DNA of 28,615 nt from Dechloromonas sp. (GCA_017302355.1 JAFLDQ010000028.1:1-28615); one strand, 5' to 3'; shown: positions 8,915 to 17,286, counted from the first letter of the stretch. Notes: a model not told the origin generated them from the letters alone. Program-made: numbers and translations.

Positions 8915-10815
8915 ATCGTGATCCCCTCCCCTGCTTCCGCGAACTGGATAAGGCGATCACTGACCTTCGGCGCGGGCACCGAAGCGCGCGCCTGGAAAAC
9001 CGGGTCTTTGAAGTAGAGCGGTTGCTTGCCGTAGATGGCGGGATAGCCGGCCACATACACAACCATGTCACCCGCCTCTTCGATGTTGCCGTCTGCGTTC
9101 TTCCGGGGACCGGGCATCCGCAAGCACTCGTCCGGTGTCAGCAAGGGCCGTTGCACTTCTTGGAACGTGCGGGAAACCTGCCCGAGCATCGCGGCCGTCC
9201 GCCGGCCGCTGGTCGTGATCTGCTCCTTGACCACGGTGGTCTGACCGGTGAGCCGGGACAGGTGCTCGGCAGTCTCAACGCGGTTCGGCGGATAGGCGTT
9301 CTGCACATGGCAGTTGGACGTGATGGTTTCGTCCGGCCCGTATCCGGTTTCGCGGCTCTTGAGCTGGTTGATGTCTTGGCAGATCAGGTAACACTTGATG
9401 CCGTAGCCCGCCACGAAGGCCAGCGACTCTTGCAGGATTTGCAGCTTTCCAAGGCTGGGGAACTCATCGAGCATCATCAGCAGCCGGTGCTTGTAGTGAG
9501 CCACCGGCCGGCCGTTCTCGAAGTCCATCTTGTCCGCGAGCAGGCGAACAACCATGTTCACCAGGACGCGGACCAGGGGCCGCAGGCGATCCTTGTCATT
9601 GGGTTGCGTGACGATGTAGAGCGTCACCGGGTCGTCCGAATGCATCAGATCGCGGATGCGGAATTCGGACCGGCTCACGTTGCGGGCCACGACGGGATCG
9701 CGGTACAGGGCCAGGTAGGACTTGGCCGTGGACAGCACCGAGCCGGCCTCTTCCTCCGGCCGATCCATCATGTCGCGGGCCGCCGAACCGATGGCATGGT
9801 GGTTCTGGCCGGCGACGTGCCCGTAGGTCGCCATTTCCATCCAAAGCTCGCCGATATCGCGGTTCGGATCGGCCAGCATCGCGTCGACTGACGGCAGCGT
9901 GGCCGTGGCGCCATCGTCCTTCGCCTTGTAGAGCGCGTGCAGGATCACGCCGACCAGGAGCGCAAACGCGGTCTTCTGCCAATGCGAATCCAGGCCCTTC
10001 CCGTCCGAGTCAACGATCAGCGTTGTCAGGTTCTGAACATCGCCCACCTCGTATTCCGTACCCAACCGGATTTCGTCCAGCGGGTTCCAGCACACGCTAC
10101 CGCTCGCGGTAGCCGGCTCGAACCGCAGCACCTTGTTCTTGGCGTGCTTCTTCCGCCATCCGGCGGTCATGGCCCAAAGCTCGCCTTTCAGGTCAGTGAC
10201 AACGGCGCTGGCACCCCATGACAGCATCGTCGGCACAACCAAGCCCACGCCCTTCCCGGAACGGGTGGGGGCATAGGTCAAGACGTGCTCCGGGCCGTTG
10301 TGGCGCAGGTAATGGAAATTGCCGTCCTTGTCCTCCCAGCCTCCGACATAGACGCCCGTGGATATGGCGGCATCCTTGCCCGTGACAACTTCCAAGAAGT
10401 TGCGCGGCCGGGGCAGCAGCCCGGCAGCCTGGATGTCTTTCTTCCCGGCCCAGCGCGCGGAGCCGTGCAGATATTCGTTCGCCTTGGACGAATTCGAGGA
10501 CACGACTTTTGCGACCGCGACGCCAAGCAGGCCGACCGTGGAAACCATCATGCCGACGCTCGCCGCCTTCATGATTTCGTTCGGATAGTGGGAATACCAT
10601 TTCGATGACCACTCGAGGATCGACCACGGCGCATAGACGTGGTTGAAATGGCTGCCAAGGTTGGCCTGGTAGTTGAAGGTGTGGGCGAAGAACTGTGTAG
10701 CCGACTGCAAGCCGCCGCCCAGCGACAGAGCCCCAAGGGCGGGCAGCAACGTGCCGCCCGTCGCTTTCTTGGTGCGGACTTGAGGCCCGACCGCGTTGTT
10801 CATCTTGATCTTCAT
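8911..10815 (-). CDS. traG: TraG, type IV coupling protein (VirD4 family)
   Basis: A 634-residue protein, within one residue of RP4 TraG. Two N-terminal hydrophobic segments (about 25-45 and 86-105) anchor it in the inner membrane. The nucleotide-binding loop is TYAPTRSGKGVG (K188) and Walker B is LLMMLDEFPSLG near 440-452. The C-terminal part (SRTFQEVQRPLLTPDECLRM) is typical of the family. It links the TraI relaxosome to the Trb mating channel and pumps the DNA strand with ATP. ATG 10815 overlaps the traI stop as ATGA, which fixes the start; a later ATG at 10803 is possible. Confidence 0.96.
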   Translation of the reverse strand: MKIKMNNAVGPQVRTKKATGGTLLPALGALSLGGGLQSATQFFAHTFNYQANLGSHFNHVYAPWSILEWSSKWYSHYPNEIMKAASVGMMVSTVGLLGVAVAKVVSSNSSKANEYLHGSARWAGKKDIQAAGLLPRPRNFLEVVTGKDAAISTGVYVGGWEDKDGNFHYLRHNGPEHVLTYAPTRSGKGVGLVVPTMLSWGASAVVTDLKGELWAMTAGWRKKHAKNKVLRFEPATASGSVCWNPLDEIRLGTEYEVGDVQNLTTLIVDSDGKGLDSHWQKTAFALLVGVILHALYKAKDDGATATLPSVDAMLADPNRDIGELWMEMATYGHVAGQNHHAIGSAARDMMDRPEEEAGSVLSTAKSYLALYRDPVVARNVSRSEFRIRDLMHSDDPVTLYIVTQPNDKDRLRPLVRVLVNMVVRLLADKMDFENGRPVAHYKHRLLMMLDEFPSLGKLQILQESLAFVAGYGIKCYLICQDINQLKSRETGYGPDETITSNCHVQNAYPPNRVETAEHLSRLTGQTTVVKEQITTSGRRTAAMLGQVSRTFQEVQRPLLTPDECLRMPGPRKNADGNIEEAGDMVVYVAGYPAIYGKQPLYFKDPVFQARASVPAPKVSDRLIQFAEAGEGITI

Positions 10816-13034
10816 CTGCTCCGTCCTTTCGACGTTTGGATCGAACCCCGAGACGTCACGGTGATGGGATCGCCGATCGCTACACGGGACAAGCGCCGGG
10901 CTGTGACTTGGTCGATGGGCAGAACCATGACAGCGTCAGCATCGCCTCGCCTGAGAAGAGCCAACGCCTGACCCTCGACATGACGAAGACCAGCAAATGA
11001 AATGACACCGGCACCGCCATTATATAGGCTGTGTTTCGGTATATCGACGCCTTTTGAACGCTTCCCTTCGCGCTCGGCGATGTATTTGTCCGCTGCCGCC
11101 AGTTGCGCCGGTTTCAGCCGTCCTGACCCAAGAACGCCCCGTCGCAATGCGTGATCTGGTTGGGCTCCTTGCCGCTCCAAGTGACGAGGAACATCACGCG
11201 GCAATAGCACTTCACTTCCGCTGGCGATGCGAACCACACCGAGTTCGGACATTCCTCGCAAACGGTGCTGGCTTTGGGGCGGCGGGACTCGTCCAATGCG
11301 CCCAACGTTGGGCTTGCGGGCGGCATGGGCGGGGGCGTCCATGCCTGCCCCGCCTCGGCCGTCGCTGCGGCCTCGGCTGGCTCCAGCCCCGGTTCGGGCA
11401 AGGTTGTCGTCGGCAACGGCGCTTGATCCAGCGCCGCCAAGGCTGCGTCGATCAGTTCGTCCTCGCTCGGCTCGTGCTGCTCGCTCATGTTCTTTCTCCT
11501 TGTTCAAAAGCTGTTGCCGCCGCAGCTCCAATGTTGGGTCGGCAAAAGTGATGGGTAGCTGGGAATCGACGGCCGCCCGGATGACTTGCGCCTTGAACTC
11601 GGGGTTGCCGTTGACGGTGATCTGGTTGCCGTACCGCTCCATCGCCAAGCGAAGGGCGGCTTGTACGCCCTCACGCGTGGCTTCGCGGGAGACCTGGAGC
11701 TTGTCGCCATCGTCGCGGACGGCCGACTGGCCGGTGCGGAAGATGATCGTGCCCTTCTTGGTAATGTTGTCCTGGACGTGGGCATGGCCAGGCTTCGCCT
11801 CGCCACGCCCTGCGACTGTGTTGCCCTTGAGCCCCTGGGCGGCCTCGCGCGCCCGCAGAGCGGTCAGCGCCTCGCCATTGCCCTGCAGCGCCTCCTGCTT
11901 CAACCAGTCGGCCCACGCCCGCCGCTGGAAGCCCTGGTAGAGCTTTTCCCGCTCTTTCGCATACTCCTTGTGGATCTCGGCCAGCCGGTCGCGCAGGGCG
12001 GTACTGGCCTGCGAATAGAGCACCCTCTTGCTGATGCCCTTACTGTCGACAACCTTGACCGTCGCCCGCCGCAGTCGGCTGGCCCGCTTGGCGTCCTCGA
12101 CGGCGCGATCCTTGCGCCGCTGGGCTTTCGTCAACGCGTCGGCGCGCGCTGCCGTGAGGTTCTGCTGCTCGGCCTTGTACCGGGCATAGAGTTCGACTGT
12201 GTTGACCCGCAGACGGATCGGGGCCTTCTCGTATTGCCGCCGGATCTTGGGCGGCGCCTGCCGCTCGGGCGGCGCCTCGAACGGGCCAAGCCGGGCCTCA
12301 AGGCCGGGCTTGGAGAGTTCGCGGGCGATGGTGCTGGCCTTCACCCGCGTACCGTCTGCCGCCTCCACAACTAAGCCGTTTCCGCGCTCCCGCAGCTCGA
12401 GTCCGCTTTCCTTCATTAGCTGATGCAGATCGGTCCAGGACTGTGCCCCGCGCATTTCCTCTAGGCATTCCCGCCGAACCCAGCCGACAAGACTTTCGAC
12501 GCCTGCATGGCGCTCCATGTCGGACGCTCGCCCCTCTGCCACGGAACGCCGCGATTGGTGGTTGTCCTTCTCCAACCCGTAATCGCGCTCAAGGGTCGCG
12601 CACAACTCGGCGAGCGTGCGATACGACTGGAACGGCTCGTGCATCGTGTGCCGTTCCGGGTGGATCTTGTTGATCGCGATGTGAAGGTGAAGGTTGTCGG
12701 TGTCGTGATGCGCCGCGCTGACACGCTGATGGTCGCCGTAGCCGAGGCCGGCACAAATACGCTCCTCGATGGCTTTCAGCGTCTCGGGGGCAGGACGCTC
12801 GCCGGGACGGAAGCTGACAAGCAAATGAAACGTCTTGTCGCCGGCAGCACGGGTGTTCTGCCGCTGAGTGGCAAGCACTTCGCCGATGACCGCCTGCATG
12901 GTGGCGGCGTCGCAGTTCGTCGCGGTGACCAGGCCAAGCCGTTCCGTTTTGTCCTGTTCGTCGGTGATGTACTCCACCAGCTCGGCGAAGTCGCTCTTGG
13001 CAAGGGAGCGCATCGGGACGTGCTTTGCGATCAC
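10812..13034 (-). CDS. traI: TraI, MOB-P conjugative relaxase
   Basis: A 740-residue relaxase close to RP4 TraI (732). The catalytic residues fall at the same numbers as in RP4: Y22 (LVEYITDEQ) attacks the nic site, S74 lies in motif II (LLVSFRPGE), and H116 and H118 lie in motif III (HHDTDNLHLHIAINK). The remainder is a charged helical region and a C-terminal tail. Translation begins with GTG at 13034, preceded by GAGGGG; this start matches the conserved IAKHVPMRS beginning. The gene lies 34 bases after traJ with a KorB operator between them, and traH is nested in its 3' half in another frame. Confidence 0.96.
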   Translation of the reverse strand: MIAKHVPMRSLAKSDFAELVEYITDEQDKTERLGLVTATNCDAATMQAVIGEVLATQRQNTRAAGDKTFHLLVSFRPGERPAPETLKAIEERICAGLGYGDHQRVSAAHHDTDNLHLHIAINKIHPERHTMHEPFQSYRTLAELCATLERDYGLEKDNHQSRRSVAEGRASDMERHAGVESLVGWVRRECLEEMRGAQSWTDLHQLMKESGLELRERGNGLVVEAADGTRVKASTIARELSKPGLEARLGPFEAPPERQAPPKIRRQYEKAPIRLRVNTVELYARYKAEQQNLTAARADALTKAQRRKDRAVEDAKRASRLRRATVKVVDSKGISKRVLYSQASTALRDRLAEIHKEYAKEREKLYQGFQRRAWADWLKQEALQGNGEALTALRAREAAQGLKGNTVAGRGEAKPGHAHVQDNITKKGTIIFRTGQSAVRDDGDKLQVSREATREGVQAALRLAMERYGNQITVNGNPEFKAQVIRAAVDSQLPITFADPTLELRRQQLLNKEKEHERAARAERGRTDRRSLGGAGSSAVADDNLARTGAGASRGRSDGRGGAGMDAPAHAARKPNVGRIGRVPPPQSQHRLRGMSELGVVRIASGSEVLLPRDVPRHLERQGAQPDHALRRGVLGSGRLKPAQLAAADKYIAEREGKRSKGVDIPKHSLYNGGAGVISFAGLRHVEGQALALLRRGDADAVMVLPIDQVTARRLSRVAIGDPITVTSRGSIQTSKGRSR
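11114..11488 (-). CDS. traH: TraH, relaxosome-stabilising protein nested in traI
   Basis: A 124-residue acidic protein read entirely within traI in another phase, as in RP4, where TraH (about 119 residues) is encoded inside traI. AAGGAG sits eight bases before ATG 11488. The N-terminal half is acidic and Pro/Ala-rich (MSEQHEPSEDELIDAALAAL); the C-terminal half carries a cysteine cluster (VCEECPNSVW, then KCYCRVMF) that could bind a metal. RP4 TraH stabilises the TraI-TraJ-oriT complex. The host frame across this stretch of TraI is the charged, lower-complexity part. Confidence 0.85.
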   Translation of the reverse strand: MSEQHEPSEDELIDAALAALDQAPLPTTTLPEPGLEPAEAAATAEAGQAWTPPPMPPASPTLGALDESRRPKASTVCEECPNSVWFASPAEVKCYCRVMFLVTWSGKEPNQITHCDGAFLGQDG

Positions 13035-13051
13035 GTGCGACCCCTCGGCCT

Positions 13052-13064
13052 TTTAGCCGCTAAA
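13052..13064. promoter_or_regulatory. KorB operator between traJ and traI
   Basis: TTTAGCCGCTAAA, a perfect KorB operator, fills most of the 34-base gap between the traJ stop and the traI GTG. It ties the relaxase operon to the KorB network. Confidence 0.88.
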
Positions 13065-13068
13065 AGGA

Positions 13069-13443
13069 TCATCGGTCGACCCTCGGCATGACGACGTTCA
13101 GCATCACCTGTCCCATTTGGTCCTGGGTGGCCTCGATTCGGGACAGCACCGCGCGGATGGTCGCCTCGCCAAACTGCGCGGTGCGTTCATCGTTGGTGAG
13201 CCAAAGTTTCAGCAGTCCGCCGAGGCGGCCAAGGTCGCCATTGATCCGGGCCAGCTCGCGCACTTGCTCGTAATCGACCACGCCACCAATTCGATAGCCC
13301 TGCCCGACTTCGCGCAGGAATCGGGCGACGCTCATGCCGGCCCGCTGGGCTTGTTCTTCGATCAGATTCTTCTCGTCCGGGAATACGGGCACCCGTAAGT
13401 GGTGCTTGCGTTTCCCGGCCGTTGGCTTTGCGTCTTTCCCCAT
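13069..13443 (-). CDS. traJ: TraJ, oriT-binding relaxosome accessory protein
   Basis: A 124-residue protein (RP4 TraJ 123) of the ribbon-helix-helix type: a basic N-terminus (KRKHHLRVPVFPDEKNLIE) followed by helices (AQRAGMSVARFLREVGQGY). It binds the inverted repeat next to nic and recruits TraI. It is the first gene of the leftward tra operon, diverging from traK across oriT. In RP4 the promoter is repressed by TrbA and the relaxosome itself; I cannot define the promoter exactly here. Confidence 0.94.
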   Translation of the reverse strand: MGKDAKPTAGKRKHHLRVPVFPDEKNLIEEQAQRAGMSVARFLREVGQGYRIGGVVDYEQVRELARINGDLGRLGGLLKLWLTNDERTAQFGEATIRAVLSRIEATQDQMGQVMLNVVMPRVDR

Positions 13444-13519
13444 CGTCCAAACCTCGCTGTTGATGCCGGCGGTAGCCGGCCAGCCTCGCAGAGCAGGATG
13501 CCCGTTGAGCGCCCCCGGC

Positions 13520-13600
13520 GCGAATAAGGGCTAGCGAAGATAGATAACCGGCTCGCCCGGTTAGCTAACTTCGCCCATCCTGCCCGCCTTACGGCGTTGC
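13520..13600 (+). other. oriT: oriT core with nic site and TraJ inverted repeat
   Basis: The segment aligns by eye with RP4 oriT, beginning GAATAAGGG and containing a near-perfect inverted repeat, GCGAAGATAGATAACCGG (13534-13551) against CCGGTTAGCTAACTTCGC (13557-13574), 16 of 18 positions pairing. Two bases later is CATCCTGC, the IncP nick consensus; cleavage is expected between G13582 and C13583 on the plus strand. The repeat is the TraJ site in RP4, and the bases between repeat and nic are read by TraI. Confidence 0.9.
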
Positions 13601-13700
13601 CAACTCCAAGGAAAGTCTACACCAGCCATTTCGTTTTATCCTGTTTTTCGCTAGAAAAACTGGCGGATATATCGGAGAACGGGCTACAATGCAGCAAAAC

Positions 13701-13738
13701 CGCGTGGTATGCAGCGGTAATCCGCTGCTATACACGCG
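13701..13738. repeat. Imperfect palindrome in the traK leader, candidate repressor site
   Basis: Arms starting CGCGTGGTATGCAGCGG and ending CCGCTGCTATACACGCG face each other across a four-base centre, with a few mismatches in the middle of each arm. It lies just after the candidate traK -10. TrbA represses this promoter in RP4, so a TrbA site is possible; an RNA hairpin is an alternative. Confidence 0.4.
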
Positions 13739-13807
13739 CTTTCCATAGACTTTCCAATGCGTGATACAGGACAATGCGCACGGTATGCACAACACGGAAT
13801 AGGAACG

Positions 13808-14212
13808 ATGGCGAAGAGCTACACCGAAGAGTTAGCCGCGTGGGTCGAGAAGCGAGCCGAGAAAAAGCGGCGACAGGATGCGGCCGCCGTGGCTTTCATG
13901 GCGGTCAAGTCGGACGTGGTTGCCGCTATGGAAGCCGGCTACGCGCTGACCACGATCTGGGAACACATGCACGAAACGGGGAAGGTGAAGTGCAGTTACG
14001 AAACCTTCCGCAAGCACGTCCACCGCTTCATCCGAAGCGCGCCCGTCAAGCCGGCCCCCTCGCCGGCGTCGGTCGAGCCGAAGGGTGGCGGTACGAAACC
14101 CGAGGCAACGGGTGCCGCCTCGAAGAAGCCCGAGACACCCAAAAAGAGCGAAGCGCCGAAAATCGGCGGCTTCACGTTTGACGCGACACCTAAGAAAGAG
14201 GACTTACTGTAA
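13808..14212 (+). CDS. traK: TraK, oriT-binding relaxosome protein
   Basis: A 134-residue protein, the same length as RP4 TraK as I recall it. It begins MAKSYTEELAAWVEKRAEKK, with a basic helical N-terminal part and a Lys/Pro/Ala-rich tail ending FTFDATPKKEDLL. RP4 TraK wraps the oriT DNA beside nic and bends it to help TraI. I prefer ATG 13808 over the in-frame ATG at 13757 because the conserved sequence begins there and TAGGAAC precedes it. The stop overlaps the traL start (TAATG). Confidence 0.92.
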   Translation: MAKSYTEELAAWVEKRAEKKRRQDAAAVAFMAVKSDVVAAMEAGYALTTIWEHMHETGKVKCSYETFRKHVHRFIRSAPVKPAPSPASVEPKGGGTKPEATGAASKKPETPKKSEAPKIGGFTFDATPKKEDLL

Positions 14213-14937
14213 TGGCGAAAATCCACATGGTTTTGCAGGGTAAGGGCGGCGTCGGCAAGTCGATGATTGCCGCCACGATTGCCCAATACAAGATCGGCAA
14301 GGGGCAAAAACCCCTGTGCATTGATACCGATCCGGTCAATGCCACGTTTGAGGGTTACAAGGCCCTCAACGTGCGCCGCCTGAACATCATGGACGGCGAC
14401 GAAATCAACACGCGAAATTTCGATGCCCTGGTCGAAATGATCGCGTCGGCCGAAGGCGACGTAATCATCGACAACGGGGCCAGTTCCTTCGTACCCCTCT
14501 CGCATTACCTCATCAGCAACCAGGTGCCGGCATTGCTCCAGGACATGGGCCATGAGCTGGTCGTTCATACGGTTGTCACCGGCGGCCAGGCCCTTGTCGA
14601 CACGGTGAGCGGCTTCGCCCAGCTCGCCAGCCAATTCCCGACCGAATGCCTGTTTGTGGTCTGGCTCAATCCGTATTGGGGGCCAATCGAGCATGAGGGC
14701 AAGGGCTTCGAGCAGTTGAAGGCGTACACGGCCAACAAGGGCCGCGTGTCAGCCATCATCCAGATTCCCGCACTCAAGGAAGAAACCTACGGGCGCGACT
14801 TCTCGGAAATGCTCCAGGATCGCCGCACCTTCGAGGAAGCCCTTGCGGATTCGGCCCTCACGATCATGTCGCGGCAGCGCCTCAAGATCGTGAAGAGCCA
14901 GCTTTTCGCGCAGCTCGACAACGCGGCGGTGCTGTGA
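14212..14937 (+). CDS. traL: TraL, ParA/MinD-like ATPase of the transfer region
   Basis: At 241 residues it equals RP4 TraL. The N-terminus carries the deviant Walker A motif GKGGVGKS (about 10-17), followed by CIDTDPVNATFEGYKAL, the switch-like DTDP motif of this ATPase class, and VIIDNGASSF (about 84-93) in the Walker B region. The start overlaps the traK stop and its stop overlaps the traM start, so traK-traL-traM is one translationally coupled operon. The family role in transfer is not defined biochemically; RP4 traL is not essential. Confidence 0.93.
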   Translation: MAKIHMVLQGKGGVGKSMIAATIAQYKIGKGQKPLCIDTDPVNATFEGYKALNVRRLNIMDGDEINTRNFDALVEMIASAEGDVIIDNGASSFVPLSHYLISNQVPALLQDMGHELVVHTVVTGGQALVDTVSGFAQLASQFPTECLFVVWLNPYWGPIEHEGKGFEQLKAYTANKGRVSAIIQIPALKEETYGRDFSEMLQDRRTFEEALADSALTIMSRQRLKIVKSQLFAQLDNAAVL

Positions 14938-15377
14938 TGGCGGCGGCCGACAAGATCGAGGACATCATCAAGGAAATCGCGGTCAAGCACGGCATCGCCG
15001 TTGGCCGCGATGACCCGATCTTGATCCTCCAAACGATCAACGAGCGTTTGATGCAGGACAGCGCCGCCGCCCAGCAAGAAATTCTGGATCGCTTCAAAGA
15101 AGAGCTTGAGAGCATCGCCCACCGCTGGGGCGATGACGCCAAGAACAAGGCCGAAAGGACGCTCAACGCGGCCTTGACGGCCAGCCGCGAGGCGATGATG
15201 AAGGGCATGCAGGACGGCGCGAAAGCGGCGGCCGAAACGGTGCGCCGAGAGCTTGGGGCGGCGACGGCGCAGCTTGCCGCGCCGATCCGCGAGTCGAAGC
15301 GGGTAGCCCTCATGAACATGGTGGCCGCCGGCATGGCGGTCGTTGCCGCCGGCCTGGCCCTGTGGGCCTCGATGTGA
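14937..15377 (+). CDS. traM: TraM, membrane-anchored transfer-region protein
   Basis: A 146-residue protein (RP4 TraM about 145). Most of it is a charged amphipathic helix (about 30-115, with KAERTLNAALTASREAMMKG), followed by a C-terminal membrane segment (MNMVAAGMAVVAAGLALWAS), suggesting a tail-anchored inner-membrane protein. ATG 14937 overlaps the traL stop; a GTG immediately before at 14934 is an equally placed alternative. A rho-independent terminator follows 20 bases downstream. Confidence 0.9.
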   Translation: MAAADKIEDIIKEIAVKHGIAVGRDDPILILQTINERLMQDSAAAQQEILDRFKEELESIAHRWGDDAKNKAERTLNAALTASREAMMKGMQDGAKAAAETVRRELGAATAQLAAPIRESKRVALMNMVAAGMAVVAAGLALWASM

Positions 15378-15397
15378 AGCGGCCGCACCTGGTCAGA

Positions 15398-15427
15398 AAA
15401 AAGCCCGGCGATGCCGGGCTTTCTTTT
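15398..15427 (+). terminator. Terminator after traM
   Basis: AAAGCCCGGC and GCCGGGCTTT (15400-15409, 15413-15422) form a perfect stem with a three-base loop, followed by CTTTTT. It ends the rightward traKLM operon and, with A bases on the other side, may also stop leftward transcripts. Confidence 0.9.
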
Positions 15428-15436
15428 TGCCGGGTA

Positions 15437-15515
15437 GATCCGGCATCGTCGGATGTGGCGATGCTGGCCAAGTCCGGGCCTCCATCGCCAGAAGTGGCGA
15501 TGCTGCAGCTCGATC
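15437..15515. repeat. Dispersed palindromic repeat, copy at the traM-kfrC junction
   Basis: Two units of the form CATCGCCA-NNNN-TGGCGATGC lie here in opposite orientation; the second continues into GCTGCAGCTCGATC and the first, read on the other strand, into GATGCCGGATC. The same core and flanks recur at 22650-22704 (inside klcB) and 26165-26260 (beside oriV). The right end overlaps the kfrC stop. Confidence 0.75.
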
Positions 15516-16848
15516 AGCTCGTCGGCCGCGACAAGGACAGGGATTGAGAGCGCCCGCGCTCCTGGGTTTGCGTGCGCTCCTTTTCCTTGTCCTTCTGCCT
15601 CATCAAGATTTCGTGTTTGCGCGCTGCTTCGCGCATCGCATCCCAATCGGACGCCAGTTCCGGGTTTTCGGCCCGCATCTTGCGGGTCGCCAATTCCTCG
15701 ACGCGGGGGGCATGGACGCCCATGCCTTCCTTGATTTCGCGCACCGCATCAAGTCGGTTGTGCAAGGTCTGCAAGCGCGCCTGCTGCTGGGTCTGCTGGG
15801 CCTGCCAAGCGCGCCGCGTACCCGGCCGGGACAGTAGGCCCGGCGTGTTTGCCTGTGTTCGCTGCAAGCGGGCTTCCTGCTGCTCGATCATGGTTTCAAG
15901 CCGATCTTCCAGGCGCTCAACCTGGTCGTGCTTCCCCTCGACGTAAGAGGCAAGGGCGGCTTGATAGGTCTGCTCGACCGGGGCAGCGCCAAGCATGGCC
16001 TGCTGCTCGGCCTGGGCGGCCTGGGCGGCCTCTAGGACGCCTTCCCCGGCTCCGGGGTCGGTCAGGGTTGTTTGCTGCGAAGCTCCCGCCGTCGCTTGAG
16101 TTCGGCCCGCATCCAGGCGCTCGAAGCCTGCATTTCGTGCTTCAACGATGCGAGTTCGGATTGCGTCAACGCTCGGGGCAGCTTTGAGGTGTCCGGCTTC
16201 GCCTTGGGTGAGGTGGTCAATGCCATAGCCAAAAGTCTCCTTCCAGAAAGTATCCATCGCCGGGCCATGCTTCTGAGCGATGGCCGCCAGCATGGCGGGT
16301 TTTGCGGCAAGATCGACCGCGCCGGGATGCGCAGTCATTACGGACGCGGCGACAACCTTGCCGCCCCGGTTTTCAATGTAGCCCCGCAGCGAAGCGAGGG
16401 TGCCGCCCATTGTTAAGGTGTCGTCCAGGATCAAATACTTTTGCCCCGGCTGCACACTGCCTTCAAAGGTCGGATTGAACGCCAGGCGGTGGTCAGAGCC
16501 GGTGCCGGTTCGGCTGACCTTTTCACGTTGCACGATGCCCAGCTCAACATCGAGGCCAGTCCGATCCGCAAGAACCTCGGCCATCGCCAAGGGAATCTTG
16601 TTCGTGCCGGCGTCCTCGACGGCGAGAACAGGAACCAGCAAAGGCCGATCATTCCCGATGATCGCCTTGATCTGGCTCACGGTGTCATCCGTGACCAGGC
16701 GATCAACCAGGTTCAACGCGGCTTCACGATCACCGCCCTTGGCGGCAAGGTACTCCGGTTCATCTTGCAGCGCGCCCAAGTCGCCGTTACGGACGACTTT
16801 GGGGAAGGCTCCCCAAGGGGCACGCTCGCCCATTCCGATCTTATTCAA
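15514..16848 (-). CDS. kfrC: KfrC-like protein with an N-terminal phosphoribosyltransferase domain
   Basis: A 444-residue protein in the position of kfrC (upf54.4), third gene of the kfrA-kfrB-kfrC set that in R751 supports stable maintenance. Residues 1-200 look like a phosphoribosyltransferase: KYLILDDTLTMGGTLASLRG (137-156) matches the PRPP-binding loop, including the two aspartates 142-143, with plausible beta strands before it. Residues 255-430 are helical and Gln/Glu/Arg-rich (YVEGKHDQVERLEDRLETM), the KfrC-type coiled-coil part. The longest frame starts with TTG 16848, which has GGAG six to eight bases upstream; ATG 16833 is an alternative with a poorer site. Phosphoribosyltransferase domains occur in polyvalent proteins of conjugative elements; no substrate can be named. 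Confidence 0.75.
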   Translation of the reverse strand: MNKIGMGERAPWGAFPKVVRNGDLGALQDEPEYLAAKGGDREAALNLVDRLVTDDTVSQIKAIIGNDRPLLVPVLAVEDAGTNKIPLAMAEVLADRTGLDVELGIVQREKVSRTGTGSDHRLAFNPTFEGSVQPGQKYLILDDTLTMGGTLASLRGYIENRGGKVVAASVMTAHPGAVDLAAKPAMLAAIAQKHGPAMDTFWKETFGYGIDHLTQGEAGHLKAAPSVDAIRTRIVEARNAGFERLDAGRTQATAGASQQTTLTDPGAGEGVLEAAQAAQAEQQAMLGAAPVEQTYQAALASYVEGKHDQVERLEDRLETMIEQQEARLQRTQANTPGLLSRPGTRRAWQAQQTQQQARLQTLHNRLDAVREIKEGMGVHAPRVEELATRKMRAENPELASDWDAMREAARKHEILMRQKDKEKERTQTQERGRSQSLSLSRPTS

Positions 16849-16862
16849 AGGTCGCTCCCATT

Positions 16863-16875
16863 TTTAGCGGCTAAA
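16863..16875. promoter_or_regulatory. KorB operator between kfrB and kfrC
   Basis: TTTAGCGGCTAAA, perfect KorB consensus, lies in the 28-base gap between the kfrB stop and the kfrC start. It may act as a KorB loading site or modulate kfrC expression. Confidence 0.87.
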
Positions 16876-16876
16876 A

Positions 16877-17224
16877 CTAACGGGAGCGCCCTCGACTGAG
16901 CTTGACGGCCTCGGCGCTGACATTCGCCTTGCCCTGGGCGTCATAGCTTATGCTCTTCGCACTCCCAATATCAGGTACTTTATCGAAATCTGAGCGGGAA
17001 TGCATGACAAATTGCTTGCCGACTTGCTGGAATACGCTACTGCTGTCGGCGTGCACAATTACGCCTTCGTGGCGCTGGGACTTATCGGCCTGCTGCGCCA
17101 TGTACAAGTTGTAGATGCCCGGCTTGAGTTCGCCAGCTTTGTCCACCTTCTGATTTGTCCATGCGCCGCCTTGCTCGCTCTGAACGATCCTCTGACCGTT
17201 CATGACCAATAGGCGTTGTTTCAT
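16877..17224 (-). CDS. kfrB: KfrB-domain protein
   Basis: A 115-residue protein in the position of kfrB (upf54.8). It carries the segment GVIVHADSSSVFQQVGKQFV followed by MHSRSDF and DKVPDIG, the pattern of the KfrB domain found in conjugative-element proteins, and a basic C-terminus. The earlier part (GIYNLYMAQQADKSQRHEG) is likely a beta-rich fold. R751 KfrB interacts with KfrA and KfrC. ATG 17224 has AGGAG nearby upstream. A terminator-like hairpin separates it from kfrA, so expression is probably lower than kfrA. Confidence 0.75.
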   Translation of the reverse strand: MKQRLLVMNGQRIVQSEQGGAWTNQKVDKAGELKPGIYNLYMAQQADKSQRHEGVIVHADSSSVFQQVGKQFVMHSRSDFDKVPDIGSAKSISYDAQGKANVSAEAVKLSRGRSR

Positions 17225-17286
17225 TGAGGACTCCTGTAATTATCCGCCGTTCAAGAATAGGGTGTTTGCCGCATTGACGCGCACAA

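Larger units (their letters stand above)
13444..13807. promoter_or_regulatory. traJ-traK intergenic region flanking oriT
   Basis: This 364-base gap holds oriT, the divergent traJ and traK promoters, and the TraK-binding side. Visible structures are a small GTTTTTC/GAAAAAC hairpin at 13642-13659 and an AT-rich stretch containing GGATATATCGG. TACAAT at 13685-13690 is a candidate -10 for traK, in the position of TATAAT in RP4, but no good -35 is visible. No gene is supported before traK. Confidence 0.6.

Noticed and set aside
8860..9891. A 343-codon plus-strand frame
   Set aside because: Antisense to traG, whose Walker motifs and length match the family; GC-rich codon bias produces long shadow frames.
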